The notes under the pieces: model-generated
Told to the model about the DNA's origin: nothing
Seen by the model: the letters and a program-made list of their open reading frames with translations, nothing else
Database searches by the model: none
Translations under genes and position numbers: made by a program
Source of the DNA: a virus
Strand: one strand, 5' to 3'
IMG/VR virus record: IMGVR_UViG_3300023223_000144
Location: 1 to 42,750 of that record
DNA length: 42,750 bases
Shown here: positions 29,664 through 35,993 of the stretch, in pieces
Position numbering within the stretch: the first letter of the stretch is position 1
Layout of the letters: every line of letters starts with the position of its first letter

Positions 29664-29889
29664 TTGATTTGACCTTTCCTATATAGGTAATCTCGCCGTT
29701 ATCCTGACAAAGATAAATTTCTTCACCATTAGCAACGCGCTCAAAGATAGAATTTAAATCGTCTTCAAAGGTTGATGCGCGACTTTTCCAAAGGGCCAGT
29801 TCCGCACGAAGTGTTACTAACTCAAGCTGTGAGGTAAAAGCGGAATCAAATACTGATCTTGGTTTACTAATGTTTACATGGCTCGTCAT
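29653..29889 (-). CDS. hypothetical coiled-coil protein, 78 aa
   Basis: The protein has a helical core (LELVTLRAELALWKSRASTF) and a beta ending (EIYLCQDNGEITYIGKV). The start codes MTS (ACGAGCC, a tag variant) and overlaps the previous stop. No family was recognised. Confidence 0.5.
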   Translation of the reverse strand: MTSHVNISKPRSVFDSAFTSQLELVTLRAELALWKSRASTFEDDLNSIFERVANGEEIYLCQDNGEITYIGKVKSNGK

Positions 29890-30143
29890 AGTTTTGACCC
29901 CTGTTTTAAAACACTCTCTGGGTGTTTCCTTTTATATTCTGCGAGACTCAGCCGGATATTGTCCATCCAACCATCAAGCTCTTTCATATATCTCTTGTGC
30001 GCTTTGATCGCTGTTTGTTTGACTTGCCAGATATGTAAATAATGAGTTTCCATAAGAACTGGGGAAAGCCGCACTTTCTCCTCAAATGAGGTTTCGTCAT
30101 TCCATACATGTGTAAACTCCTTAGGCGGTAGATTAATCATCAT
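29886..30143 (-). CDS. hypothetical protein, paralogue of 24805-25035
   Basis: This 85-aa protein shares H-x-W-N-D, THYLHIWQVKQTAIKAHKRY and M-K-E-L-D-G-W-x-x-N-I-R with the gene at 24805. It has a longer basic C-terminus. Overlaps: ATGA with the operon's first gene upstream and ATGA downstream. The two copies suggest duplication within the cluster; function is unknown. Confidence 0.6.
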   Translation of the reverse strand: MMINLPPKEFTHVWNDETSFEEKVRLSPVLMETHYLHIWQVKQTAIKAHKRYMKELDGWMDNIRLSLAEYKRKHPESVLKQGSKL

Positions 30144-30709
30144 TCTTTCCCTTCATAGGGAGTCTTAGCCGGGGCCACTGCAATCGCCTTTTTAGCCCAG
30201 CGCCAGACCGTTGTTTTTCGTTCTTTATCCCATCCCAACGCTTCGCATATCTGTCTTGAATTCATTCCATCGTTACGCATCTTGTGGATACGCTTGTGGT
30301 CTCTCAAGCTAACTGAGTCCGGCTTACCTCCATGACCACCATTGCGGCGCTCCACGGTCTCTATATGGCCAAGCAAGACATCTATATTTTCCCACTCTGA
30401 AAACTCAACGGTAATATCGCCCTTGCATAAGTATAATGTTTGCGGTATTGGTCCCATTTCTTTATTCATTTTTTTGAAATTCCACTTGCCGACAATAGAC
30501 CCGGAATAAACAATTAATTGATCCTCCTTCTCCCTGAAAGAACGTATCGCATCAAAGATAGTTTGAGTGCCGTCACCATTATATATATGGGCAACTGATA
30601 CACCCTTTCTGATAAGATGCTCTTTCTGAATATCGACAGAAACCTCGCCTTGGATTGATTTAACATAACCGTATTTTGTAATGATTTTCACCTTTTTTAC
30701 CTTTTTCAT
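30140..30709 (-). CDS. putative HTH regulator, first gene of leftward operon
   Basis: This 189-aa protein has a N-terminal half that resembles part of a resolvase-like Rossmann fold (KIITKYGYVKSIQGEVSVDI, AHIYNGDGTQTIFDAIRSFR, LIVYSGSIVG) and a C-terminal HTH (DHKRIHKMRNDGMNSRQICE, then WGDK-like WDKERKTTVWRW). It could be a degenerate serine recombinase converted to a DNA-binding regulator, and its position next to the divergent control region fits a regulator. The catalytic Ser was not identified. Confidence 0.5.
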   Translation of the reverse strand: MKKVKKVKIITKYGYVKSIQGEVSVDIQKEHLIRKGVSVAHIYNGDGTQTIFDAIRSFREKEDQLIVYSGSIVGKWNFKKMNKEMGPIPQTLYLCKGDITVEFSEWENIDVLLGHIETVERRNGGHGGKPDSVSLRDHKRIHKMRNDGMNSRQICEALGWDKERKTTVWRWAKKAIAVAPAKTPYEGKE

Positions 30710-30716
30710 AAATACC

Positions 30717-30763
30717 TATTGCAATTGAAACTACATTATGCAATAACCTTAGTCAAGCAATAA
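30717..30763. promoter_or_regulatory. divergent control region with repeated operator half-sites
   Basis: A 7-bp inverted pair TATTGCA/TGCAATA (30717-30723 and 30739-30745) is followed by another GCAATAA (30757-30763). Read leftward, CATAAT (30735-30740) could be a -10 box and TTGACT (30751-30756) a -35 of a second option; their spacings are not ideal. The region separates the two divergent early operons, both starting with DNA-binding proteins. Confidence 0.45.
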
Positions 30764-30818
30764 AACAACGATTATTGAATTGAAATATTAAGACGCCCAT
30801 GTGGGCAGGAGACAAACA

Positions 30819-31046
30819 ATGGAATTACAATCAAACTTGAAAAGACTACGCAAGGCAAGAGGGTTATCCTTAAATGGTGTTGCTGTTTTAGTTGGGATTA
30901 CTAAACAACAAATATGGGCTTATGAGAAAGCCAAGTGTATTAATCCGACACTAAAAACGCTGCTCGGCTTTTGTACAGCTTTTAATGTGACGATTCTTGA
31001 ACTTTTATATGAAGAAGAATTGCTTAAAAACACGGACACTATTTAA
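30819..31046 (+). CDS. XRE-family repressor-like regulator
   Basis: This 75-aa protein begins at ATG 30819 after CAGGAGACAA; a GTG at 30801 is in a hairpin and lacks a ribosome site. It is a typical XRE domain: LKRLRKARGLSLNGVAVLVG, ITKQQIWAYEKAKCINPTLK, TLLGFCTAFNV. Such proteins bind operator DNA as dimers. It is the first gene of the rightward early operon and sits beside the likely operators at 30717-30763. Confidence 0.8.
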   Translation: MELQSNLKRLRKARGLSLNGVAVLVGITKQQIWAYEKAKCINPTLKTLLGFCTAFNVTILELLYEEELLKNTDTI

Positions 31047-31075
31047 TTTGCACTAACGCCCGGAAAGGCAGAGAC

Positions 31076-31462
31076 ATGGTAGCTTATAACTTTAAAAAGC
31101 AATTCGCTGATGACGTAGAATACGGCACTAAGCGCCAAACGGTCCGCGCCGAGCGTAAAGACAATCGACACGCCAAGCCCGGCGACAATCTGCAACTTTT
31201 TACAGGAATGAGAACCAAAGGTTGCCGCAAACTTCGCGACGCTATTTGTTCCAGGGTTCAAAAGATCAGGATTGAAGCCACAGAAATGTTTATTGATGGT
31301 GAGAGGCTACAAGCCGGATCTGGCAACCAATTTGCCGACCCCGATAATTTCGATAACGATTTTGCCAAGGCTGATGGATTTGACGAATTCATGGACATGT
31401 CAGAGTGGTTTTCCGACACACACGGATTGCCCTTTGAGGGTGTTCTGATTAAGTGGAACTAA
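31076..31462 (+). CDS. ASCH-domain protein
   Basis: This 128-aa protein fits the phage ASCH (PUA-like) family: AYNFKKQFADDVEYGTKRQT, then VRAERKDNRHAKPGDNLQLF, TGMRTKGCRKL, and the end W-F-S-D-T-H-G-L-P-F-E-G-V-L-I-K-W. ASCH domains bind RNA or modified nucleosides, and some hydrolyse modified cytidines. A radical SAM gene follows 27 bases later, so the two may act together. The start-associated element precedes it. Confidence 0.85.
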   Translation: MVAYNFKKQFADDVEYGTKRQTVRAERKDNRHAKPGDNLQLFTGMRTKGCRKLRDAICSRVQKIRIEATEMFIDGERLQAGSGNQFADPDNFDNDFAKADGFDEFMDMSEWFSDTHGLPFEGVLIKWN

Positions 31463-31489
31463 AAACTTTTTTAACGCCCGGAGATAGTT

Positions 31490-32380
31490 ATGGAATACAG
31501 CACAGGTAAATGGATCGGCGGATTGGCCGAATGGATTGAAGGGGATACAGCCTTTCTATCTGTTGCTTTTACCTGGAAGCTTGATGATGCTTATCAACGG
31601 GCAATATTTCTAAAGGCGCAAGGCTTAACGGTTCGTGCAGGTGGCCCCGGCATCTTTACCCGGAAGCACTATCTTGCTGATGTTGCAGAATTAGGCGGCA
31701 AGGCACCAGAAGCTCTTGTTCACCATAACCCTATGGCCACTATGGCAAGCCGGGGTTGCCCCGTAGGGTGTTGGTTTTGCATTGTGCCTAAGATGGAAGG
31801 CAAAGAGTTTACAATGATGCCCGATTTCCCTATGCGCCCCGTGTTGGTGGACAATAATCTATCAGCTTTACCTGTTGATTATCAAGACCATATAATTCAA
31901 CGGTATATAGACCATAATGTGCCATTGCTGGATGCTAATTCAGGCTTTGAGCCGCGCACCTTCGATGAAGATACATTTCAAAGATGGGGTGTTATAAATA
32001 AAGGTCCGTGGCGTTTTGCGTATGATGATGAAGGCGATGGCCCTCATGTTGAGAGGGTAATGAAAATTCTTAAAGATGTGCCACAAAGCCGCAAAAGAGT
32101 TTATGTGCTTATCGGCAATGAGCCTGTAGCAGATTGTCTTGCCAGAATAAACAAGGTGATTGAGTGGGGTGGTGATCCACATGCGCAACCATTTATAAAA
32201 TTAAATGCTTTGGAAAAGAGGCCTCATGTCCGTCATGACTGGACAATGCAAAAATTGAAAGATATGGCGCGGTGGTGCAATGGTTGGGTTTGGCGAAAAG
32301 TACCATTTGAAGAATATAACCGATCTGCAAAAACGCCCGCACCAATTGACACTAACCAACAAGATTTTTTATTAGACTAG
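31490..32380 (+). CDS. radical SAM enzyme
   Basis: This 296-aa protein has the cluster motif C90-x3-C94-x2-C97 in MASRGCPVGCWFCIVPKMEG, typical of radical SAM enzymes that bind [4Fe-4S] and S-adenosylmethionine. The N-terminal 85 residues (YQRAIFLKAQGLTVRAGGPG) resemble a small Rossmann/B12-binding-like domain without an obvious cobalamin His. Later GFEPRTF and VYVLIGNEP fit TIM-barrel strands. Substrate is unknown; the ASCH neighbour suggests nucleoside or RNA chemistry. Confidence 0.82.
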   Translation: MEYSTGKWIGGLAEWIEGDTAFLSVAFTWKLDDAYQRAIFLKAQGLTVRAGGPGIFTRKHYLADVAELGGKAPEALVHHNPMATMASRGCPVGCWFCIVPKMEGKEFTMMPDFPMRPVLVDNNLSALPVDYQDHIIQRYIDHNVPLLDANSGFEPRTFDEDTFQRWGVINKGPWRFAYDDEGDGPHVERVMKILKDVPQSRKRVYVLIGNEPVADCLARINKVIEWGGDPHAQPFIKLNALEKRPHVRHDWTMQKLKDMARWCNGWVWRKVPFEEYNRSAKTPAPIDTNQQDFLLD

Positions 32381-32414
32381 AAACATTTTTAAACGCCCAC
32401 CGAAAGGGAATACA

Positions 32415-32729
32415 ATGAATAACGATAACTTAGAAAAATTACCAAAAACGGAAGAAAAAGAAATATTTATACTTTTAGATATAGGCGAGTATAGCGCAGG
32501 ACGTTTATCTTATTTAGACTATGACTCATCTAAATACGGAGATGACAAAATATTACTTGGGACACAAATGGTAACCTTTAAGATACCTCAAAAAGTTGAT
32601 ATTAAGGGCAAGGCTGTTGAGAGTTTAGAAGAGAAAAAGGTAAAAATAAACGCCAAGTTTCATATGGAATTAAAGGTGGTTCAGGATAAGATTGATAATC
32701 TTCTGGCCATTGAATACAAACCAACTTAA
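32415..32729 (+). CDS. hypothetical protein, 104 aa
   Basis: The protein has a acidic start (NNDNLEKLPKTEEKEIFILL), then beta strands (YSAGRLSYLDYD; QMVTFKIP) and a helical C-terminus (EKKVKINAKFHMELKVVQDKI). It resembles small phage proteins of unknown function. It is preceded by a copy of the ACGCCC element. No catalytic or metal site is visible. Confidence 0.5.
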   Translation: MNNDNLEKLPKTEEKEIFILLDIGEYSAGRLSYLDYDSSKYGDDKILLGTQMVTFKIPQKVDIKGKAVESLEEKKVKINAKFHMELKVVQDKIDNLLAIEYKPT

Positions 32730-32746
32730 GCGCCCGGAGATAGATA

Positions 32747-32953
32747 ATGGCAAAAATTAAAGATGCATTTGAAACTGAAATTGAAGTAAACGCACGGCTT
32801 GCTGATGAGCCAAACCGTCCAGCAGAACTTGAGATGGGGCCATCAAAAAACGGTAGCCGATATTGTGCCAATGCTCGTAAGGCTTATGGAGGTAATGGGT
32901 CAATTGCGTCTGGTGGTACTAACGAATATTGTACTTGTGACGTATGTTTTTAA
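32747..32953 (+). CDS. hypothetical Cys-containing protein, 68 aa
   Basis: The product has an acidic helical first half and ends in GSRYCANARKAYGG...YCTCDVCF, with four Cys concentrated at the C-terminus. A small metal site is possible. ACGCCC-type element (GCGCCCGGAGA) and GGAGA ribosome site precede it. No family was recognised. Confidence 0.5.
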   Translation: MAKIKDAFETEIEVNARLADEPNRPAELEMGPSKNGSRYCANARKAYGGNGSIASGGTNEYCTCDVCF

Positions 32954-32992
32954 TTTAATACTTAAACGCCAAGGGGGCATAGGAGACTAGAA

Positions 32993-33205
32993 ATGAATAA
33001 AGACTTAGAGGAATTTGCAAGATCAAGAATACTTGTGGGCCTTAATAAGCTCCCAGAAAGCAATCAGATGCTTTTCAAGCGGATGTATTCACATAATAAC
33101 TTAGATGCAAGCATTGAAGATGTTGTCGCAAACATGGAGGCTGAAAAACTTGATTGGGCTATGCAGCAAGTAAGCCGTACTTTGGAGGATAACAATGTCT
33201 TATAG
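32993..33205 (+). CDS. conserved small phage protein, 70 aa
   Basis: The pattern RILVGLNKLPESNQMLFKRM followed by 'Y-S-H-x-N-x-D-x-x-I-x-x-V-V' and EKLDWAMQQVSRTL is one I have seen in many phage early regions, without known function. It is all-helical. It overlaps the next gene by 11 bases. A start-associated element with AGGAGA lies upstream. Confidence 0.6.
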   Translation: MNKDLEEFARSRILVGLNKLPESNQMLFKRMYSHNNLDASIEDVVANMEAEKLDWAMQQVSRTLEDNNVL

Positions 33206-33446
33206 ATTGTCATGCGGTTGTGAACCAGACGCTTCTGGGTTTGGATATTGCGGGGCTTGCGTTAGTGCTTTGCGTAATAAAATATGGAGTGAAATGTCGC
33301 CAGAGAAGAAAGCTTATGATAGACATTTTGCCCCTGCACAAAGTGCCGCCTTGGATGAAGCGGAAGGCGAGTATAATACATGTTGTTCATGCCATATAAA
33401 TCCGCCATGTTCTTATTGCACATCTGGTGCTGATGAGGATGAATAA
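33195..33446 (+). CDS. Cys-rich small protein, 83 aa
   Basis: The protein has clusters CGCEPDASGFGYCGAC near the start and CCSCHINPPCSYC near the end, nine Cys in total, with an alpha-helical middle. This arrangement suggests two zinc sites bridging the termini. Ribosome site GGAGGATAAC lies inside the upstream gene. No family was recognised. Confidence 0.55.
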   Translation: MSYRLSCGCEPDASGFGYCGACVSALRNKIWSEMSPEKKAYDRHFAPAQSAALDEAEGEYNTCCSCHINPPCSYCTSGADEDE

Positions 33447-33479
33447 TAATTTCAACGAAGACGCCCGGAGACTCAGCAC

Positions 33480-33635
33480 ATGACACATGAAGCCCCATTT
33501 AATAATTTCGACGCGCCATATGACAAGGCCATGAGACAGGTCGAGGAATTGGCCTATTATGCTAACTCTGAGGATGACAGGCTCAAACGCTTGTTAAAAT
33601 CTCAGAACACAAATGATACTGCAAAGGAAATATGA
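33480..33635 (+). CDS. hypothetical acidic protein, 51 aa
   Basis: The short frame encodes MTHEAPFNNFDAPYDKAMRQ, VEELAYYANSEDDRLKRLLK and a polar tail. The last copy of the ACGCCCGGAGA element directly precedes it, and the stop overlaps the next start (ATGA). Both argue for a real gene. No family was recognised. Confidence 0.55.
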   Translation: MTHEAPFNNFDAPYDKAMRQVEELAYYANSEDDRLKRLLKSQNTNDTAKEI

Positions 33636-33793
33636 TGAAGCCATTTACTTTCGCAGAAATGTCCCTTCTAAAGCAATACCATAAATACATGCCAGTGCCT
33701 AAAATTATAAAAAAGCTATCTTGGCTCAGGGGTTTTAAAAGAGATGTAGAAGAGATAACAAATAAGTTAACTTATATGAGATGGATAGAATAA
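33632..33793 (+). CDS. hypothetical basic protein, 53 aa
   Basis: It encodes MMKPFTFAEMSLLKQYHKYM, then PVPKIIKKLSWLRGFKRDVE and a helical end. AAGGAAATATG provides the ribosome site, and the start overlaps the stop upstream by ATGA. Its own stop shares a base with the next ATG (TAATG). The basic helical character suggests nucleic acid binding. Confidence 0.5.
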   Translation: MMKPFTFAEMSLLKQYHKYMPVPKIIKKLSWLRGFKRDVEEITNKLTYMRWIE

Positions 33794-34248
33794 TGGCTAG
33801 TCGTTTTTCAAAGAAAGAAAAAGATTATATTAGAGATAATTATGGTGCCAACACAGCTAAACAGGTAGCGCGTAGGCTTTATGCGCGGTGTGGAGTTCGA
33901 AGAACAGAAGGGGGAGTCTGGGCTATGGCAAAGAGTATGGGAATCAAAAAAGATGAGGAACCTAAGCCGCCGCGTAGCTTATCATATGCCGGAATAGTAA
34001 TGGTAAGAACTATAGAGTCTCCTGACAATTTCCCCTCTATGGATAGAATGAAAATATCAATTCAACCCGCCGATTTAATCGGCGCGATGACAAACCAGGA
34101 ATGTAATTCGTACGTGGTTGCTGGTGTGATAAAGAGGGCTACCGGATATAATGTCACGGCAAATCAGGTAACGGAAATGCAAGTAAGAACGGGAATGCCC
34201 GAAAAATATGCCACTGATAAAGTCAAGAGGTTTTTAGGGCTATGTTAG
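33793..34248 (+). CDS. hypothetical HTH-like protein, 151 aa
   Basis: I chose ATG 33793 (TAATG overlap with the stop before); an ATG 12 bases upstream is in frame. The first 55 residues (SKKEKDYIRDNYGANTAKQV, then RRTEGGVWAMAKSMGIKKDE) resemble a Myb/SANT-like HTH as found in phage regulators. The C-terminal half is helical (GYNVTANQVTEMQVRTGM). It overlaps the next small gene by 7 bases. DNA binding is a reasonable inference. Confidence 0.55.
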   Translation: MASRFSKKEKDYIRDNYGANTAKQVARRLYARCGVRRTEGGVWAMAKSMGIKKDEEPKPPRSLSYAGIVMVRTIESPDNFPSMDRMKISIQPADLIGAMTNQECNSYVVAGVIKRATGYNVTANQVTEMQVRTGMPEKYATDKVKRFLGLC

Positions 34249-34394
34249 GCCTTATCACCGCCATGCTCATTCCCCCGGTAATAGGGGCTGTAATATACGC
34301 TATAGATCGTGACAGGTGTGTTTGGGCGGCAGGTATCTGCGGCGTAGGGGTGGATATAAGTTATTTGATTTTGGTTTATGGAAAGGTGTTATAG
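34242..34394 (+). CDS. 50-aa membrane protein
   Basis: The frame encodes two hydrophobic segments, LGLITAMLIPPVIGAVIYAI and WAAGICGVGVDISYLILVYG, separated by the charged D-R-D-R. It begins 7 bases before the upstream stop. The ribosome site is GAGGTTTTTAGGG. Its stop overlaps the first of the tandem dyad repeats. Function is unknown. Confidence 0.5.
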   Translation: MLGLITAMLIPPVIGAVIYAIDRDRCVWAAGICGVGVDISYLILVYGKVL

Positions 34395-34430
34395 ATGGTT
34401 TCTATAGGTTGTATAGATAATTTCTATTAG
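34390..34430. promoter_or_regulatory. tandem dyads ATAGA-N5-TCTAT
   Basis: Two 19-bp direct repeats (34390-34408 and 34412-34430) are spaced exactly 22 bp apart; each contains an inverted repeat ATAGA-N5-TCTAT. The spacing of about two helical turns fits cooperative binding of two repressor dimers. They lie just upstream of a possible -10 box, TAAAAT at 34450-34455. Confidence 0.6.
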
Positions 34431-34522
34431 ACTTATGTTGGAAAATATGTAAAATAGAAAACGCCTGCATGGTTATTCTCGGAAAGGTTCCCACACAGGC
34501 GTTGATACATACTGATAAGAAA

Positions 34523-34537
34523 TGTTATACCATAACA
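34523..34537. promoter_or_regulatory. 15-bp palindromic operator-like site, copy 1
   Basis: TGTTATACCATAACA has perfect 6-bp arms. A related site lies at 34606-34620, matching at 12 of 15 positions. Confidence 0.5.
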
Positions 34538-34605
34538 CAAAAATCCTGTCAATACATATCTCCGATAAATCCTTCCGATAGTTTATGCCCCACACAGGCT
34601 TTGTA

Positions 34606-34620
34606 TGTTATAATGTAACA
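34606..34620 (+). promoter_or_regulatory. extended -10 promoter within operator-like palindrome
   Basis: TGTTATAATGTAACA contains TGnTATAAT, an extended -10 element with exact consensus, and at the same time has palindromic arms TGTTA/TAACA. A protein bound here would block the promoter. The predicted RNA would start near 34621 and read through 250 nt into the gene at 34870. Confidence 0.6.
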
Positions 34621-34869
34621 ACCGCGACCCGTAGGAGTTACGCGCATACTGATGGTTTACAAGGTGAAGGATAAAATAAGTTAGATTGTCTATACCGCGA
34701 CTTATTTTGAAAACAGCCTAAAAAATGTTTTAGCGAGATGCCACCAAGACAATATCAAGGCATACACGAGAGTGAAAGATTAACTTAGTACTCACAGAAT
34801 AGCTTGGTAGGCTATGCTCCCATATCAGGAGCGAGGAAAAGGGTTTAGCTATGGAAAAAGGAAAGAAAG

Positions 34870-35466
34870 ATGGCTACTAATTTAGAAAAATACAAAAAGT
34901 ACGAGGCGATTATGGATAAGTTAGGGCATGATTTTGCTATGTCGTTCTTCCCCAACGGACTACCTGATAAGGTGTATCGAGTAAGTATAAACCATACGAA
35001 ATATAAAAACGGGTATTATGTACAAGAAGCCAAAGTAGATAAAATAATGTATCACTTTAAAGAAAATTTTAGGAAGCCTTATTTCGATAAACGCCCAAAT
35101 AGAGAAAATGTGAGCAAGATAAAAAAAATAGTTGAGGGATTAACCTGCCAAGACCTAAATGAAGAAGATATTTGTTTGCATGTTAGTGATGGCAGGACTA
35201 GTTGGGGAATGCATTTGAAGGATTTTAAAGAGGGCAACAACGCTTCTTTCGTTAAAAATACACTTGAACCTATAGTGAAAGGCTTGGTTGAAAAATATGT
35301 GCCTAAAGAAGGTCAGTTTAAATGTGAGTATTGTGGCAAAGCAACCGATATAGACAAGAAAGTAGTAGATACGGTTATTTCTAGGCAATATACAAATTTC
35401 AAAAAAGAATTTGATTATTGTTCTGGTAGATGTGCGGCCCATAATCAAATGGCCCATGAAGGGTGA
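34870..35466 (+). CDS. hypothetical protein with C-terminal zinc ribbon
   Basis: This 198-aa protein has a basic N-terminal alpha/beta part and a C-terminal zinc motif: FKCEYCGKATD (about 150-160) and FDYCSGRCAAHNQMAH (about 181-196). GGAAAGAAAG is the ribosome site. It is the first gene after the 475-nt regulatory region and before a replication-like gene, so it may act in replication or its control. No family was recognised. Confidence 0.55.
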   Translation: MATNLEKYKKYEAIMDKLGHDFAMSFFPNGLPDKVYRVSINHTKYKNGYYVQEAKVDKIMYHFKENFRKPYFDKRPNRENVSKIKKIVEGLTCQDLNEEDICLHVSDGRTSWGMHLKDFKEGNNASFVKNTLEPIVKGLVEKYVPKEGQFKCEYCGKATDIDKKVVDTVISRQYTNFKKEFDYCSGRCAAHNQMAHEG

Positions 35467-35480
35467 TATAGAATAATCTC

Positions 35481-35978
35481 ATGAATGAAACCGCAGAAGA
35501 ATGGATTAAATGCTTCCCCATAGGCCGCAGGATAGGCCCAGACAAGCTCAAGAAGAAATTCCCGGCTCTTGTCAAGAAGTATGGCTTTGACGAATTATGC
35601 ACACGTACAAGGGCATTCACGGAAAGCCACCAGAACACAGAGCGCAAGTTCATTCCGCACCCGATGACCTGGATTAATCGTGGAGGGCTTGAAGAAGACT
35701 TAAGTACAGAAATAACTATAGAAAACCCACACCCAAAACTTGAGCATTTTTGTGATATTATCAATGATACATACCAGCGCAGTCAGGTGGCAAAAGGAAA
35801 CTTTGCGAAGATCGCAGAAATAACCGATGGCAAGCAGATAGTGGATGCATGGCTTAAAGGGCTAAGTCCCCTGATATGTGGATGGGACAGGTGCAAGATC
35901 ATACACAAGATAATTGAGGCTATGCATCCCGGCACAATCGTAACAAGCTTTACACATTGGGAAGCAAGGTTAAAATGA
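35481..35978 (+). CDS. replication-associated protein (primosome-like)
   Basis: This 165-aa protein contains RTRAFTESHQNTERKFIPHP, MTWINRGGLEED (about 42-74). The F-x-P-H-P-x-T-W-x-N-x-G/R-x-x-x-D pattern is typical of the C-terminal part of phage O-like and DnaD-like replication initiators. The rest is helical. It lacks the usual N-terminal winged-helix domain, so it may be a short or split initiator. Position downstream of a repeat-rich non-coding region fits replication. Confidence 0.6.
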   Translation: MNETAEEWIKCFPIGRRIGPDKLKKKFPALVKKYGFDELCTRTRAFTESHQNTERKFIPHPMTWINRGGLEEDLSTEITIENPHPKLEHFCDIINDTYQRSQVAKGNFAKIAEITDGKQIVDAWLKGLSPLICGWDRCKIIHKIIEAMHPGTIVTSFTHWEARLK

Positions 35979-35993
35979 AATGTTGGAACAATC

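Larger units (their letters stand above)
30793..33470 (+). repeat. ACGCCC-GGAGA start-associated element, seven copies
   Basis: The sequence ACGCC(C), usually followed by GGAGA, precedes seven successive starts. Copies begin at 30793, 31056, 31474, 32393, 32730 (as GCGCCC), 32966 (ACGCC only) and 33461, ahead of ATGs at 30819, 31076, 31490, 32415, 32747, 32993 and 33480. The purine part is the ribosome site; the ACGCCC part is not needed for that and is conserved anyway. Most copies follow an AT-rich run. Confidence 0.75.
34395..34869 (+). ncRNA. 475-nt non-coding structured region
   Basis: I find no credible gene of more than 20 codons on either strand. The stretch holds the tandem dyads, an 8-bp stem AACGCCTG/CAGGCGTT (34460-34467 with 34496-34503), two 15-bp palindromes, an 11-bp direct repeat CCCACACAGGC (34490 and 34589), an extended -10 promoter, and stems CTAAAA/TTTTAG (34718-34733) and GCTCC/GGAGC (34816-34832). 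A 9-codon ORF (34851-34880) overlaps the next start. It could encode a small RNA or regulated leader, or hold the replication origin. Confidence 0.5.

Noticed and set aside
30140-30709. Active serine recombinase/integrase
   Set aside because: The N-terminal half has resolvase-like strands, but the catalytic Ser motif and the second Arg region were not found.
30795-30806. GTG at 30801 as start of the XRE gene
   Set aside because: It lies in a palindrome without a ribosome site; the ATG at 30819 has CAGGAGACAA at proper distance.
34700-34760. tracrRNA- or CRISPR-like look (GTTTTAG followed by a GATGCC... stretch)
   Set aside because: GTTTTAG is part of a short local hairpin; there is no repeat array, no Cas gene and no matching anti-repeat in the window.
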